Shown here: piece after piece, positions 26,256 to 36,740 of the stretch
How the letters are laid out: the number at the start of each line of letters is the position of its first letter
Numbering within the stretch: position 1 is the first letter of the stretch
Assembly: GCF_035594125.1 (NCBI RefSeq)
Contig: NC_087190.1
Coordinates: 5,104,001 to 5,168,000 of the forward strand
Reading direction: 5' to 3'
DNA: 64,000 nt
Origin: Scylla paramamosain
Taxonomy: Eukaryota; Arthropoda; Malacostraca; Decapoda; Portunidae
Position numbers and translations under genes: made by a program
The notes under the pieces: generated by a model
Databases searched by the model: none
Seen by the model: the letters and a program-made list of their open reading frames with translations, nothing else
What the model was told of the DNA's origin: nothing

Positions 26256-26573
26256 ACCAGGAGTCAGTCTGGACCTCGCTCTCTGTCACGGCGTGCCTTG
26301 TACTCCCTCGCTCCACAAATAAACGCAACCAAGATTCTGGTGTCTCTGCTACCCTTCACACCCCAACACTCAGTCATTCATCCCTTTCTCTGGTAAACTC
26401 TGGAACTCCCTTCCTGCTTCCCGTATTACTTGAACTCTTTCAAAAGGGAGGTCTCAAGACACTTATCCTGTAATTTTTTATTACCACTTTGGACTCTGTT
26501 CGGGGACTTTTATTTTTTTTTATTAGTTTTATTGTCCTTGAACGGTGCCCCTACTACATATTTAAAAAAGACA

Positions 26574-26590
26574 ACAGCAACAACAACAAC

Positions 26591-26641
<51 letters not shown>
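26574..26641. repeat. (AAC)n/(AAT)n after a LINE-A tail
   Basis: Begins in the A-rich end of the LINE-A fragment, consistent with growth from its poly(A) tail. Confidence 0.9.
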
Positions 26642-26800
26642 TGTTACGCCCCAAACACACACACACACACTCACTCTTCCAGACTTCCACCACCCTGCAG
26701 TTCTCACGTTAACTCTCAAGTCCACGGTAACTGTTAATACCGAACACCTGAAACAACCGGCCTCCTTTTAATTCCAACATTTCCTCATTTAGTCTTACAT

Positions 26801-27198
26801 CACTGGCGGATCAATAAAATCAATTTGGTGGGTAGGGGGACAGCCCGATGGTAAAATTTCGTAAGTTAGCGACAGCCTCAAGACAGTGACGACCAATGGA
26901 TAGTGATGGCGGTTCTTCTCTTAAAATCCGCAGCTCCCGAGCAATCGACGTATATGTGACAAATTAATTTTTCTTTTATCTATATATGAAGTGCAATCAG
27001 TATTTAAGCCGGCAAGCAATATTTATATGCTTCCGACATCCTCAACAACAATATACTATCAGTTAGGGGGAAAACTCACCACGGAGTTCAGCGTGCTACA
27101 TTGGAAGTGCCCCAAGCTCTTTCTGGTCTTCTTGTCCCCTATCAGCTGTGAAACATCATTTTCTTTTATTTATTTAACCAAAAAGCATTTTTTAGAGC

Positions 27199-27288
<90 letters not shown>

Positions 27289-28038
27289 TTCATGCACTAA
27301 AATCCACTTCCTGCTTGCTAACTTAAATACTGAAAATAAATAAATAAAATCCTGAGTTCTCCAGAAATGCAACAGAAAGATACCAATTTTTTTTTTAACT
27401 CTCAGAAAGTGGACATTTTAACAGATGTGGGGACGGGGGGTCGTCCGACACTCCCGGCCCCTCCTTCTTGGGTACGGCCCTTTACGAGTATAAAGATTGT
27501 TAGATGAGTGCGGGGCCCATAAGGGGGCGGGGCCCAGGGCACGTGCCCGTTGTGGCCTGGCCCTGCGGGAGAGTGAAAAATTACATCGGACACCGAAAAA
27601 ATTTTAATCTTGCCTGAGCATCCCGTCCACCTCCGCAGAGTAAGGCCCAAGGAACCTACAGCAGAAATTTTTGAGTTTGGAGGACAGCATCTAGAGCCAT
27701 CTAGCGGCGGCCGGCTTCGCTCCCCAGCTCTCTAGCTTTAGGGGTATCTTAAATATATTTTAAGTTTTCTCAATTCATGGGCATTTGAAATATTTTAGTT
27801 ATCCTAATATTTTTTTTTTTTTTTTGGGCGGGCGGCGGCCCGGGCCATCTGGCTTCCCACCGCATCCGCGCCTGCATATGCCTAAAGCCGACGACACATT
27901 CAGTATTATACTCGTAGTTGCAGCACATTATAAGCGAGTCAGTTCTGTACCCACTGTCCACTTTGTCGGGATTTTCTAGGGGGGACGGAGATTTTTCGGG
28001 GGATCCTGGCCTCCCTGTCCCCATTGTATCCGTCCTTG
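26801..28038. mobile_element. hAT-like non-autonomous DNA transposon
   Basis: 1,238 bp bounded by the 8-bp direct repeat TCTTACAT at 26793-26800 and 28039-28046, the duplication length typical of hAT. The ends are imperfect inverted repeats: CACTGGCGGATCAATAAA on the left and CAAGGACGGATACAATGG read inward from the right. There is no transposase frame. It contains an (AT)n tract at 27203-27285, a G+C-rich block at 27410-27560 and a T-run near 27810-27826. Confidence 0.78.
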
Positions 28039-28143
28039 TCTTACATCCATCCATATTACTGTAATGATAATCCGCTTATAACTCCAGTGACAGGTCTAAC
28101 TCTTTCTACTGCTAAACCAATTTTCTTCCCCTTCAGTACCTAT

Positions 28144-28184
28144 GATTTAATGATGATGATGATGATTATGATGATGATGATGAC

Positions 28185-28223
<39 letters not shown>

Positions 28224-28236
28224 TAATAATAATAAT
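28144..28236. repeat. (ATG)n/(AAT)n
   Basis: Compound trinucleotide array between the hAT-like and Harbinger-like elements. Confidence 0.9.
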
Positions 28237-28456
28237 TACGGCTTGTTTATTGAGAGCCTTTTAAAATATCAGCTGAAAATCCTAATGTTATTATATTAAT
28301 TTATACATTATCATACATATTACATTCTGAAGTACACAACCCTAGTAAGTATATTACACCGAGATACTGCCACAAGGAACCGACCTACCTACTAAAAGAC
28401 GGACGGACTCGGGATCGCCACCACGTGTATTTTTTTACTTTGTTTCTCCTCCCTAA

Positions 28457-29197
28457 AGACCTCTTTCACACGAACGGTGTGCCGCTGCGGCACGCGCCGC
28501 ACGGTTTAGCACTACATTGACTCTAATGGGAGTATTCACACTCAGGACGCCAGTTTTGCCGTCCTGCCGGCAGCCGCACCTTGCCGTCCTGCCAGCAACT
28601 AAGCAAGACCGCAACATCAGCAAAAATGCCGGATGACGGTTTGGGTGGCGACATGTCGCTATTGGCATTTACATATCTGCAGTGTTTCCCGCGTGCGGTG
28701 GTTGTCAATTGCCTGCGAGCAGCTGCTTCTTCAGGTGGGATGGATGGTCTCATTATCGTGTCTTGTGATTCAATAGTCTCTCGCTTTACTTTTACCCGCA
28801 AGTTATTCATATGAAGAGTAGCTCATCCAAAAATGGTTATAAACTTATTTTGCATCGTCAGCCTTCAACAAGTCTTCTTAAAGAGCATAAAATGCACCCT
28901 GGAGGAGGCGAGTGCTGTTCTAAGGGTGAATCCAGAATTTTGTTTCTTTTGATGACCTTGTCCATCAAATGAACATATACTACTCTCTTCCTTACGTCCT
29001 CCATCAAGGCAGTGCTGCACTGACTGCCGGGCGAGTGGCGAGTATCTACGAAACTACGAAGCTGCTGGAATGGCGACTGCGACTGGCGGGTGGCGACTGC
29101 CGCACCTCACTACGGGTGTTCGCCTGTGCTGGGCGGCTTCCTCTGCGGTGTGCCGTAAAGTTCGCAACAACAGAAACCGTTTGTGTGAAAGAGGCCT
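28457..29197. mobile_element. PIF/Harbinger-like non-autonomous DNA transposon
   Basis: 741 bp with terminal inverted repeats (AGACCTCTTTCACACG on the left; AGGCCTCTTTCACACA read inward from the right) and TAA at both sides (28454-28456, 29198-29200). TWA duplications are the Harbinger signature. A minus-strand reading at 28810-28523 has MRPSIPPEE, which resembles a stretch in Harbinger transposases but soon degenerates. It is high in G+C compared with its flanks. Confidence 0.78.
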
Positions 29198-29200
29198 TAA

Positions 29201-29767
29201 GCTGCGAGTCACAATTCCCGACCTACACCAGCTAGTCATTGTTGGGTGAGCAGGGGCCACGCTGCAAAGTCCGCCCAAAGATTTCTGACCTGCCGGGAAG
29301 GATACTATTCTTGTGTTAAGCTGTGGTAAATATTTCTGTAGTGTAAAAAAAAAAAAAAAAAAAAAAGGCAAAATTACCATAACCTATTTCATCTTCACTC
29401 TCCGCGCAAACCATCTTCATAGTGGCAGGAAGGTTAGTGAATAATGATCAAAGGCGATAATAAAGGTTCCACATGCAAACTGCAATCATTTATTCTTTCG
29501 CTTGACCCTCTCAGGACCCGTCCATTGCTTTCCCACACAGACCACAAGGCCACCAGCATACTGGCTAAATAGTATCAGACTGTGCGGATAAAATCACATA
29601 CAAAGGTAAATAGTAATAAAAATATCAATAATAATACTAATAATAATACTAATAATACTAATAATAATAATAATATCATCTATGTCTAGGAGAAAGGAGA
29701 TATGCTTTATTAAAATATTTTCTCCCTTGAATATTAAATAAAAGGAAGAAATGTGTTGGAGAATGTT
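29201..29767. other. Intergenic, nothing recognised
   Basis: A 22-bp A-run near 29345-29366 and (AAT)-like sequence at 29610-29675. No coding or element ends found. Confidence 0.6.
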
Positions 29768-30855
29768 TTTTTTATGTAGGAGGGACACTGGCCAAGGGAA
29801 AAAAAAAAAAAAAGTCCACTGAGATGCCAGTCCCATAAAAGGGTCCAAAGCGGTAGTCAAAAATTGAAGGATAAGTGTCTTGAAACCTCCCTCTTGAAGG
29901 AATTCAAGTCATAGGAAGGTGGAAATACAGAAGCAGGCAGGGAGTTCCAGAGTTTACCAGAGAAAGGGATGAATGATTGAGAATACTGATTAACTCTTGC
30001 ATTAGAGAGGTGGACAGAATAGGGGTGAGAGAAAGAAGAGTCTTGTGCAGCAAGGCTGTGGGAGGAGCGGAGGCATGCAGTTAGCAAGATCAGAAGAGCT
30101 GTTGGCATGAAAATAGCAGTAGAAGACAGCTAGAGATGCAACAATGCGGCAATGAGAGGGAGGCTGAAGACAGTCAGTTAGAAGAGAGGAGTTGATGAGA
30201 TGAAAAGCTTTTGATTCCACCCTGTCTAGAAGAGCAGTATGAGTGGAACCCCCCCAGACATGTGAAGCATACTCCATACATGGACGGATAAGGCCCTTGT
30301 ACAAAGTTAACAGCTGGGGGGGGGGGGGGGTGAGAAAAACTGGTGGAGGCATTTCAGAACACCTAACTTCATAGAAGCTATTTTAGCTAGAGATGAGATA
30401 TGAAGTTTCTAGTTCAGATTATAAGTAAAGGACAGACCAAGGATGTTCAGTGTAGAAGAGAGGGACAGTCATTAAAGAAGAGAGGATGGTGTCAGGTTGA
30501 TTGATGGAGGAATTGAGTTTTTGAGGGATTGAACAATACCAAGTTTGCTCTGCCCAATCAGAAATTTTAGAAAGATCAGAAGTCAGGCATTCTGTGGCTT
30601 CCCTGTGTGAACTGTTTACTTCCTGAAGGGTTGGACGTGAAAAGACATGGAAAAGTGCAGGGTGGATAGGACAAGAAGTTTGGTTTAGAAGGTCTTTGAT
30701 GAATAATAAGAGAGTGGATGACAGGTCAAGAAAAAGAGTGAGGGATGTACGCCTCCATGCCAGACACTATCACCTCTGTTATGCACTTGGCACACAAAGA
30801 CATGGAAGCAGTAGTCATTCCAAGGAAAATCAGCAAAATGCAGCTTTGTTGCAGC
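29768..30855 (-). mobile_element. LINE-A copy with a large internal deletion
   Basis: The 3' third is present up to the RT motif region near 30715. The sequence then jumps within GATGACAGGTCAAGAAAAAG to the part coding FSRPKPSK and [10 protein letters not shown], upstream of the RT. About 1.9 kb present in the intact copy is missing. A run of G at 30317-30328 and frameshifts also break it. Confidence 0.85.
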
Positions 30856-30894
30856 CATTAACTTCAATAATAATCCTCTTTTGCTTCACACAGT

Positions 30895-31043
<149 letters not shown>

Positions 31044-31798
31044 CTCCCTCACATCAAATACCAAACATGAAAAAAATGGAAAGAAATACACCAAGAATAC
31101 AAAGACAAAGCAAAAACACTGTACCAAACAAATTAATTCCTCTCTTGTATCAAAAAATCAAACATGGAGAAATAATATATTGACAGATGAAAGCCCATAT
31201 TAGGGGAAAAATATATGATAACTAAACATATATATAGATGGCAAAAAGATGAAAAAATAAATAGATAAATAAATAAAAATAAAAATTACATATATATATA
31301 TATATATATATAAGCAGACAAGTTATGATTTTTGGCAATACAAACTTAACTAGAATACAATAGGCCTCACAGCTTTGGGATGCAGACATGGGGGTACACA
31401 GACTGTACAGGGCCAGGCTCACCTCAGTAATAGACCTCAGAGCGGTTGATACAACCTTGTCACTGAAGCAGCTCTGGGGATGTCGCACTGATCTAATCTT
31501 TGTGTTTGATGGCAGAGTTTGAACTGTGATATTTTCTTTTGTCTTCCTCCTCCTCCTTTACTTTCCTAACAATGCCTAGCCATCTCATTGTGTTGTGACA
31601 GGAACTCTTCATCTTCTTTTCTCTTTCTAACCTAACCATTTCATAATATCAATAGAGTATGAATTACAATATTTTCTCTTGTCTGTCTTTCCCCTCCTCC
31701 TTAGCTGTTCTAACAATGTCTAGCAATCTCATTTGTGTTGATAAACTCTTTTTTTGAACTCTTCTTCTCTTTGTAACCTAACCATGCTCTTCTGGTAT

Positions 31799-32116
31799 CA
31801 ACCCTAAGTGTCTTGACACCCCCCTCAACTTCTTCTTCATTAACTTCTGCAACATTCGCAGTCTTAGATCTAATTTTCAATCTGTAGAACACCACCTCTC
31901 CTCTACTAAACCTCATCTTCTTTTCCTCACTGAAACTCAGGTGCCTGAGGCAACTGACAGTAGCCCATTTTCTGTTTCCTCCTACTTTATCCTCATTTTC
32001 AATACAAAGCTGGATGTTGCATCTCTGTGCGCAACGACTTAACCTGCTCTTGTGCCCACGCTCTTGAACCTTCCGAGTTTTCCACCATCTGGCTACAACT
32101 AGAGTCACTCTCAAAG
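31799..32116 (+). mobile_element. LINE-A fragment, endonuclease part only
   Basis: Matches the start of the LINE-A coding region ([16 protein letters not shown] through the block before the second endonuclease motif), with small deletions. Both ends are cut: it has neither leader nor 3' tail. That is not the product of simple 5' truncation, so it is likely a remnant or a secondary duplication within the tandem repeat region around it. Confidence 0.8.
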
Positions 32117-32353
32117 TCAGTAAAGTTTGAAGTGGGGCATTTTCTCTAATCTTTCTCTTCTTTTCTCTCCTTTTTATCACATTTGAGTTGTGCTGTGATA
32201 TACACCCTCTCCTTTTCCATCTTTTGTTTCTAATCTAACCATTACATTAGCCAATAGAGTTTGAACTGCAACATTTCCTCTTGTCTTTCTCCTCTTCCTC
32301 TCTTCTAACAGTGCCACACTAACCTAACCATTACATTTGGTGGTATAAATGAA

Positions 32354-32549
32354 CCCTCTGACTGCCATTTGGTACACCTTTTCTTCATCCCCAATCACTC
32401 TGAGATATCTTTACAGCCACATTCAATCTTTAAACTGGGTAGAAATTACAAAATCTATTCTTTTTAATCACCTTTTTCTTGTAGATGCTTATAAAGGTCT
32501 CACGCATTGATTCTGGTGCTGCTAATTGTTTTGTATCACAGTGAAAGGG
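32354..32549. mobile_element. ~200-bp TTAA-type MITE
   Basis: Begins CCCTCTGACTGCCATTTGG and ends CACAGTGAAAGGG; the flanking TTAA is mutated to TGAA and TTAG. It aligns with the ALG8-intron copy and sits inside the tandem repeat block of 31.5-33.3 kb. Confidence 0.6.
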
Positions 32550-33364
32550 TTAGTTTCTTTGCAGTGACAAGTAATACTCTTTTTCTCTCTTTCCTCTCTT
32601 CTTCTGTCATTGTCCCACTAACATAACCACCACATTTTGTAGCACACATTAAGCTGTTTTTGTGACATGTACCCTTTTCTTTTTTTTTCCTCTCCTCTAC
32701 CTTTTCCTCCTCCTTCTCCTCCTTTTTTCACAATACCCCACTAACCTAACCATCACTTTTGGTAGTATAACTTAAACTGCTTGTGACATGTATTCTACTC
32801 TCTCTCTCTCTTTGTGACAATGGTTCACTAACATCACTTTTGGCACATCAATTAAACTTTTAAGTGACATTTTCTCCTTCATTTTCTTTTTTTTCTTCTC
32901 CTTCTCTTCCTTTCTCTTCTTCCACCACTGCCACACTAACCTAACCATCACTTTTTCTTTCTTCTCCTCTTCCTCTTTTCTCTTCCATCAATGACTGGCT
33001 AACATCATCACATATTTATTTCTCCTCCATCATCCTCTTTTTCTCTTCTATCACAACCATGCTACCCTAACCATTACATTTTTCTTCTCTCTCTCTCTCT
33101 CTCCTTCCATCAATGCCTGACTAACATAATCATCATGCTTTTCTTTCCTCTCCCCGTCTTCCTCTTTCTTATATCAATGGCAAACTAACCTAATCATCAC
33201 TTTTGGTAATATAAATTAAGTTGTTTTTGTGATATGTACTCTTTTCTTCTTCCTCTCCTTGTATTTCTTCCCCTCTTCCTCTTTCTCTCTTCTATCATTG
33301 CCCCATTAACCTAAGCATCACATTGCCAATATCAACTGAGCTGTTTGAGTTACTAAGTGTACTC

Positions 33365-33371
<7 letters not shown>

Positions 33372-33430
<59 letters not shown>

Positions 33431-34320
33431 AATCTACTGTTTTGTATAATGTCACATATCCACTGTCTTTCATTGGTCCCTTTGTATGTTCTGTTGTCTA
33501 ATTTTTGCAGTTTACTTATTATTTTAATTTTGTTATTGTTGTTGTTGTTCTTTTTTCACTTTTAAGGTTATTTATTTATTTATTTTTTATTATTTAACTT
33601 GCCCATTCCAATATTTTCTTCATAACCTTTGCAATTTTTTTTTTGTCATGCATTATTTCAACATTTCAACTCTCATTCCAATTTTTCCTCATATTCTTTT
33701 TACACTTTCTAACAAACAAAATTTCATCTTTTTTTTTTAATATTTCCCAGGATTTTCATGTAACACACTATCTTAACTGCTAATCCTTCCTTTTTTTTCA
33801 TATTCTTCACACTCTGCACATAACTGTCATACAAACACATCTTTCATCTATTTACCTTACTTTTCTCAGGTTTTCCAGGTGTTTCAACAAGCACAATGTC
33901 TTAATTCTGCTAGTCCTCTTTTTCCTTCACATTTCCTTATATTTTTTGTACAATTTTATATTCTTTTCTCCACTTTTCCAGTATTTCCCACCAATATTAT
34001 CTCAACTACTCTGGTTCTCCCTTTTCATATTTTTTACACTTGTGCAGCACTTCTAACTAACATTATCTTTACTCCCCTAATCTCCTTTCTCTGCATTTCT
34101 TCACACAATTACTTAAGACATCATATTTGCCTCTTTTTCAACACTTACAATTAACATTATTTTCACACTCCAAATCCTCACTTTCTGTGCATTTTTTCAC
34201 TTAATTTCCAGTCTAAACCATTGTCTTTCTTTCCCCTCTCAAGCACTTCCAACTAACAGAAATACCTTCACTCTAATCCTCTCTTTTCACCACATTCTTA
34301 AAACTTGGCACTTTATTTTT
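33372..34320. other. (CT)n and pyrimidine-rich intergenic sequence
   Basis: (CT)n at 33372-33429, then about 900 bases of TTTTCA/ACTT-rich sequence with loose repeats of TTCACACTTT and CCAACTAACA motifs. No gene recognised. Confidence 0.6.
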
Positions 34321-34340
34321 CAGACAGCTAGATGGGGCTA

Positions 34341-34346
<6 letters not shown>

Positions 34347-34427
<81 letters not shown>
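34347..34427. repeat. (GT)n left of LINE-B
   Basis: 81-bp GT tract following GGGGCTAAGAGTGTG; continues into the 3' end of LINE-B. The partner tract is at 35072-35152. Confidence 0.97.
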
Positions 34428-34429
<2 letters not shown>

Positions 34430-35068
34430 TTATTTACCTAGTTGTGAAATACATGACAAGAGCCACACTAGGCTCGTGCCGTCACGTCTCCATATCAACT
34501 TTTATCTAGATTTTCTTTAAATTTATGAATTGTCTTCGAACACAGTCTCAATCATAAATTCATTCCACACTGTTATACTTCTGTGGGGGAAGCTATGTTT
34601 TTTTTATGTCTCTTCTGCAAACACTCCTCAATCTCCTTCCATGTTCTCGTGTCTCTCGTATCTGGTATCAAGAGGTCTTCTCTGTCCAACTTTTCCATTG
34701 CTTCCAATATTCTGTATATTGCTATCAAATCACCTCTTTCCCTCCTTTTTTCTAGTGTAGTCAGGCCCAATCTCTTCAACCTTTCCTCATAACTATACTC
34801 TCTTAAGCTTGCAGGGATTTTAGTTGCAGCTCTCTGGATTCTTTCTAACTTTCTTGTATCCTTTTTCAAACTTGGTAACCACACTAATGCTACGTGCTCC
34901 AATCTCGGACGTATCATCGTTGTTATCAGTCTTTTTTTATCATATCTTCAATATAAGAGAATGCTATCTTGATGTTTCTCAGCAGAATATATGTTTCTCC
35001 TATAATTTTGTTTATGTGCTTCCCAAATGATAAATTATCAGTAATAATTCCTCCTAGGTCTTTTTCTT

Positions 35069-35071
<3 letters not shown>
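34428..35071 (-). mobile_element. LINE-B, second non-LTR family, 5'-truncated, within (TG)n
   Basis: Minus-strand reading gives EEKDLGGIITDNLSFGKHIN followed, after a frameshift near 34920, by MIRPRLEHVALVWLP, KLERIQRAATK and YEERLKRLGLTTLEKRRERG, the usual C-terminal region of a non-LTR reverse transcriptase. It is unrelated to LINE-A at this level. The 3' end (ACTAGGTAAATAAATA on the sense strand) runs directly into (CA)n, and the truncated 5' end also borders (CA)n. Confidence 0.82.

Positions 35072-35152
<81 letters not shown>
35072..35152. repeat. (GT)n right of LINE-B
   Basis: 81-bp GT tract between the truncated 5' end of LINE-B and GAATGACAGAGGGCTAAGAG. Confidence 0.97.
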
Positions 35153-35154
<2 letters not shown>

Positions 35155-35159
35155 AATGA

Positions 35160-35335
35160 CAGAGGGCTAAGAGTGTGAATGATATGTGGTGCCTCGTCTG
35201 GGCCACTCCACCTGGTAATGCCAGCATGGTACACACATGAAAGATAGCTAAGACATATTCTCAATCCCACATGTTCTTTTTCCAGCAGCAGCAGTGGCCC
35301 ACACTCAGTCCACCACCTTGCCTCCCTCAGTAGTC
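35160..35335. repeat. Short dispersed repeat that carries (TG)n
   Basis: GGGCTAAGAGTGTGAATG, then GTGGTGCCTCGTCTGGGCC, a GGTAATGCCAGCATGGT block and CACCTTGCCTCCCTCAGT. Copies or parts recur at 1-75, 18300-18510, 34327-34347 and 53505-53640, often with a (TG)n tract after the first block. SINE-like, but no clear tRNA promoter boxes were found. Confidence 0.6.
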
Positions 35336-35339
35336 AACC

Positions 35340-36680
35340 ACCCATGCACTGCTGAGGAAACTAACCTGGTATAAGCCTGAGTGATGAAAATGCATAACTG
35401 TGTGTTTCTTTCTTTTCCTTCTTTTTTTTTTACCTGGGGATTAACACTCTGCTCTGCTGTCAGAATAACACTGGTTTTCACTCTCTTTCATGGATTTCTT
35501 ATAGCAGGTTATGGTTTTCACTCATGCATTTCTTATAGCAGGTTAAAGTTTTTCTCAATAATACTTACTCTCCTTCACACTCACTGCCTCAAACATTAAC
35601 ACGCTTCACTCCCTCCCCAGCTACTGTCTATTAATGTATAAAGTTTCTTATAGCAGGTTAGAATTTTCCTGTACCTACACTCCTTCACTCTCCCTGCCTA
35701 AACATGCTTCACTCTTGTCCCTACCTGCAGTGTCCCCCAGCATCCTGTGTGTCAGGTTTGAGTTTTTTCCAATAGTATTTACTCTCCTCCACACTCTGCC
35801 TCAAACATGCCTCACTCCCTGACCACCACAGTCTCCCACCATTATAATGTACAGAGTTTCATCTCCTCCATCCTTTGTTTTCATAAGCACCTAATCTCTC
35901 CTCATAGCTTAGTATAAAACTGATTAAATTTCTCTCTTCAAAACTTTCTCATGATTGCAATATATACATGTTTTTTCTAACAAGTCAAGAGACATTTTTC
36001 ACTCATGCGTGTTTCATAAAAAAGTACAATTTTGTTCTAAGGCTTAGTCTAATACAGGTAACAAACTTCCGGTTTCCTTCATAATTCTCATTAAATATAA
36101 AAACACATTTTCCTAGCAAGGCAAGCAACGGTTTTTGTGCTTATTTTGTAAAAAGTGTTCAATTTCTTTTTAATACAGGTAGCAAACTTCCATTTTTCCC
36201 TTTAATAAATTCATAAATATAAAACCTAACATTTTCCTATTGAGGGAACCAATATTTTTCGTACATGTTTTGTGGAGTGGGTAATAACTTTCTATAGTTA
36301 TTCTAATACTGGTAAAAACCCTCCACAACCTTTCCCTCATAAAAGTAATGCCTCCATATACATCACTAACTAGGAAAGCATTGTCTGTTGTCCAAAAGTC
36401 TTGTCAAATACATGAACCCTATCTATGTAGTTTAGTTTAAAGCACTAAGAATTTGTTCAAACCTTTGCCTTATAAACTGGTAACAAATTCCTGCTCCATA
36501 TACTTTTCTAAGAACAGAAATATCTTTGTCAACAAGTGTCATATCACACAGTTCAGTTCAACAGGCAGTGACCTTCTGCCACACATGTTACTCATGGAGG
36601 CATCAAAGTTGGTGCCAGATGTCCTTCCATCACAGGCCTGCCTCCACAGCATGGCAGCACTGGATGTGTGCGCGCACGCG

Positions 36681-36711
<31 letters not shown>

Positions 36712-36735
36712 ACACTGCAGCACAGATGGCACCTG
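35340..36735. other. Intergenic, loose tandem motifs
   Basis: Loosely repeated TTTCTTATAGCAGGTTA (35496, 35526, 35642) with CTCACTCCCT spacers to about 35830, then repeated AACAAACTTCC/TTTTCCTAGCAAGG motifs to 36300. (AC)n at 36678-36705. No gene seen before the Tigger-like stop. Confidence 0.6.
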
Positions 36736-36740
36736 TGGAA

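Larger units (their letters stand above)
24269..26368 (+). mobile_element. LTR retrotransposon, Ty3/gypsy-like deletion derivative
   Basis: The 5' LTR is 24269-24449 and the 3' LTR 25775-26368. Both start TGTAGGAGTTTGTATTTACC and end CACCCCAACA, with TG...CA termini. The LTR has a TATATATA box near 24315 and AATAAA at 24399-24404. TGGCGCAGTATCG after the 5' LTR is a likely primer-binding site, and GGGGGGAGAG at 25765-25774 is the polypurine tract. The 5-bp target duplication CTCAG stands at 24264-24268 and 26369-26373. The interior has gag-like coding fused to the end of integrase; protease, reverse transcriptase and RNase H are absent, so it could only move with help. The 3' LTR is interrupted by about 410 extra bases (25844-26255). 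Confidence 0.88.
24062..26562 (+). mobile_element. LINE-A fragment split by an LTR element
   Basis: The left piece, 24062-24268, and the right piece, 26374-26562, are consecutive parts of the LINE-A 3' region (QPLS...SSDLA...HPYSVHLS, then [10 protein letters not shown] and FKREVSRHL). They are separated by the LTR element at 24269-26368. Removing that element and one CTCAG copy restores a continuous LINE-A alignment. The tail ends in CTACATATTTAAAAAAG. Confidence 0.85.
31494..33345. repeat. Diverged tandem repeat block, unit about 100-150 bp
   Basis: Recurrent cassette: CTAACCTAACCATCAC, TTTGGTAGTATAAATTAA, TTTGTGACATGTACTC and a pyrimidine-rich spacer, in at least ten degraded copies. It is interrupted by a LINE-A fragment and a TTAA-type MITE. 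No coding potential was seen. Confidence 0.65.
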
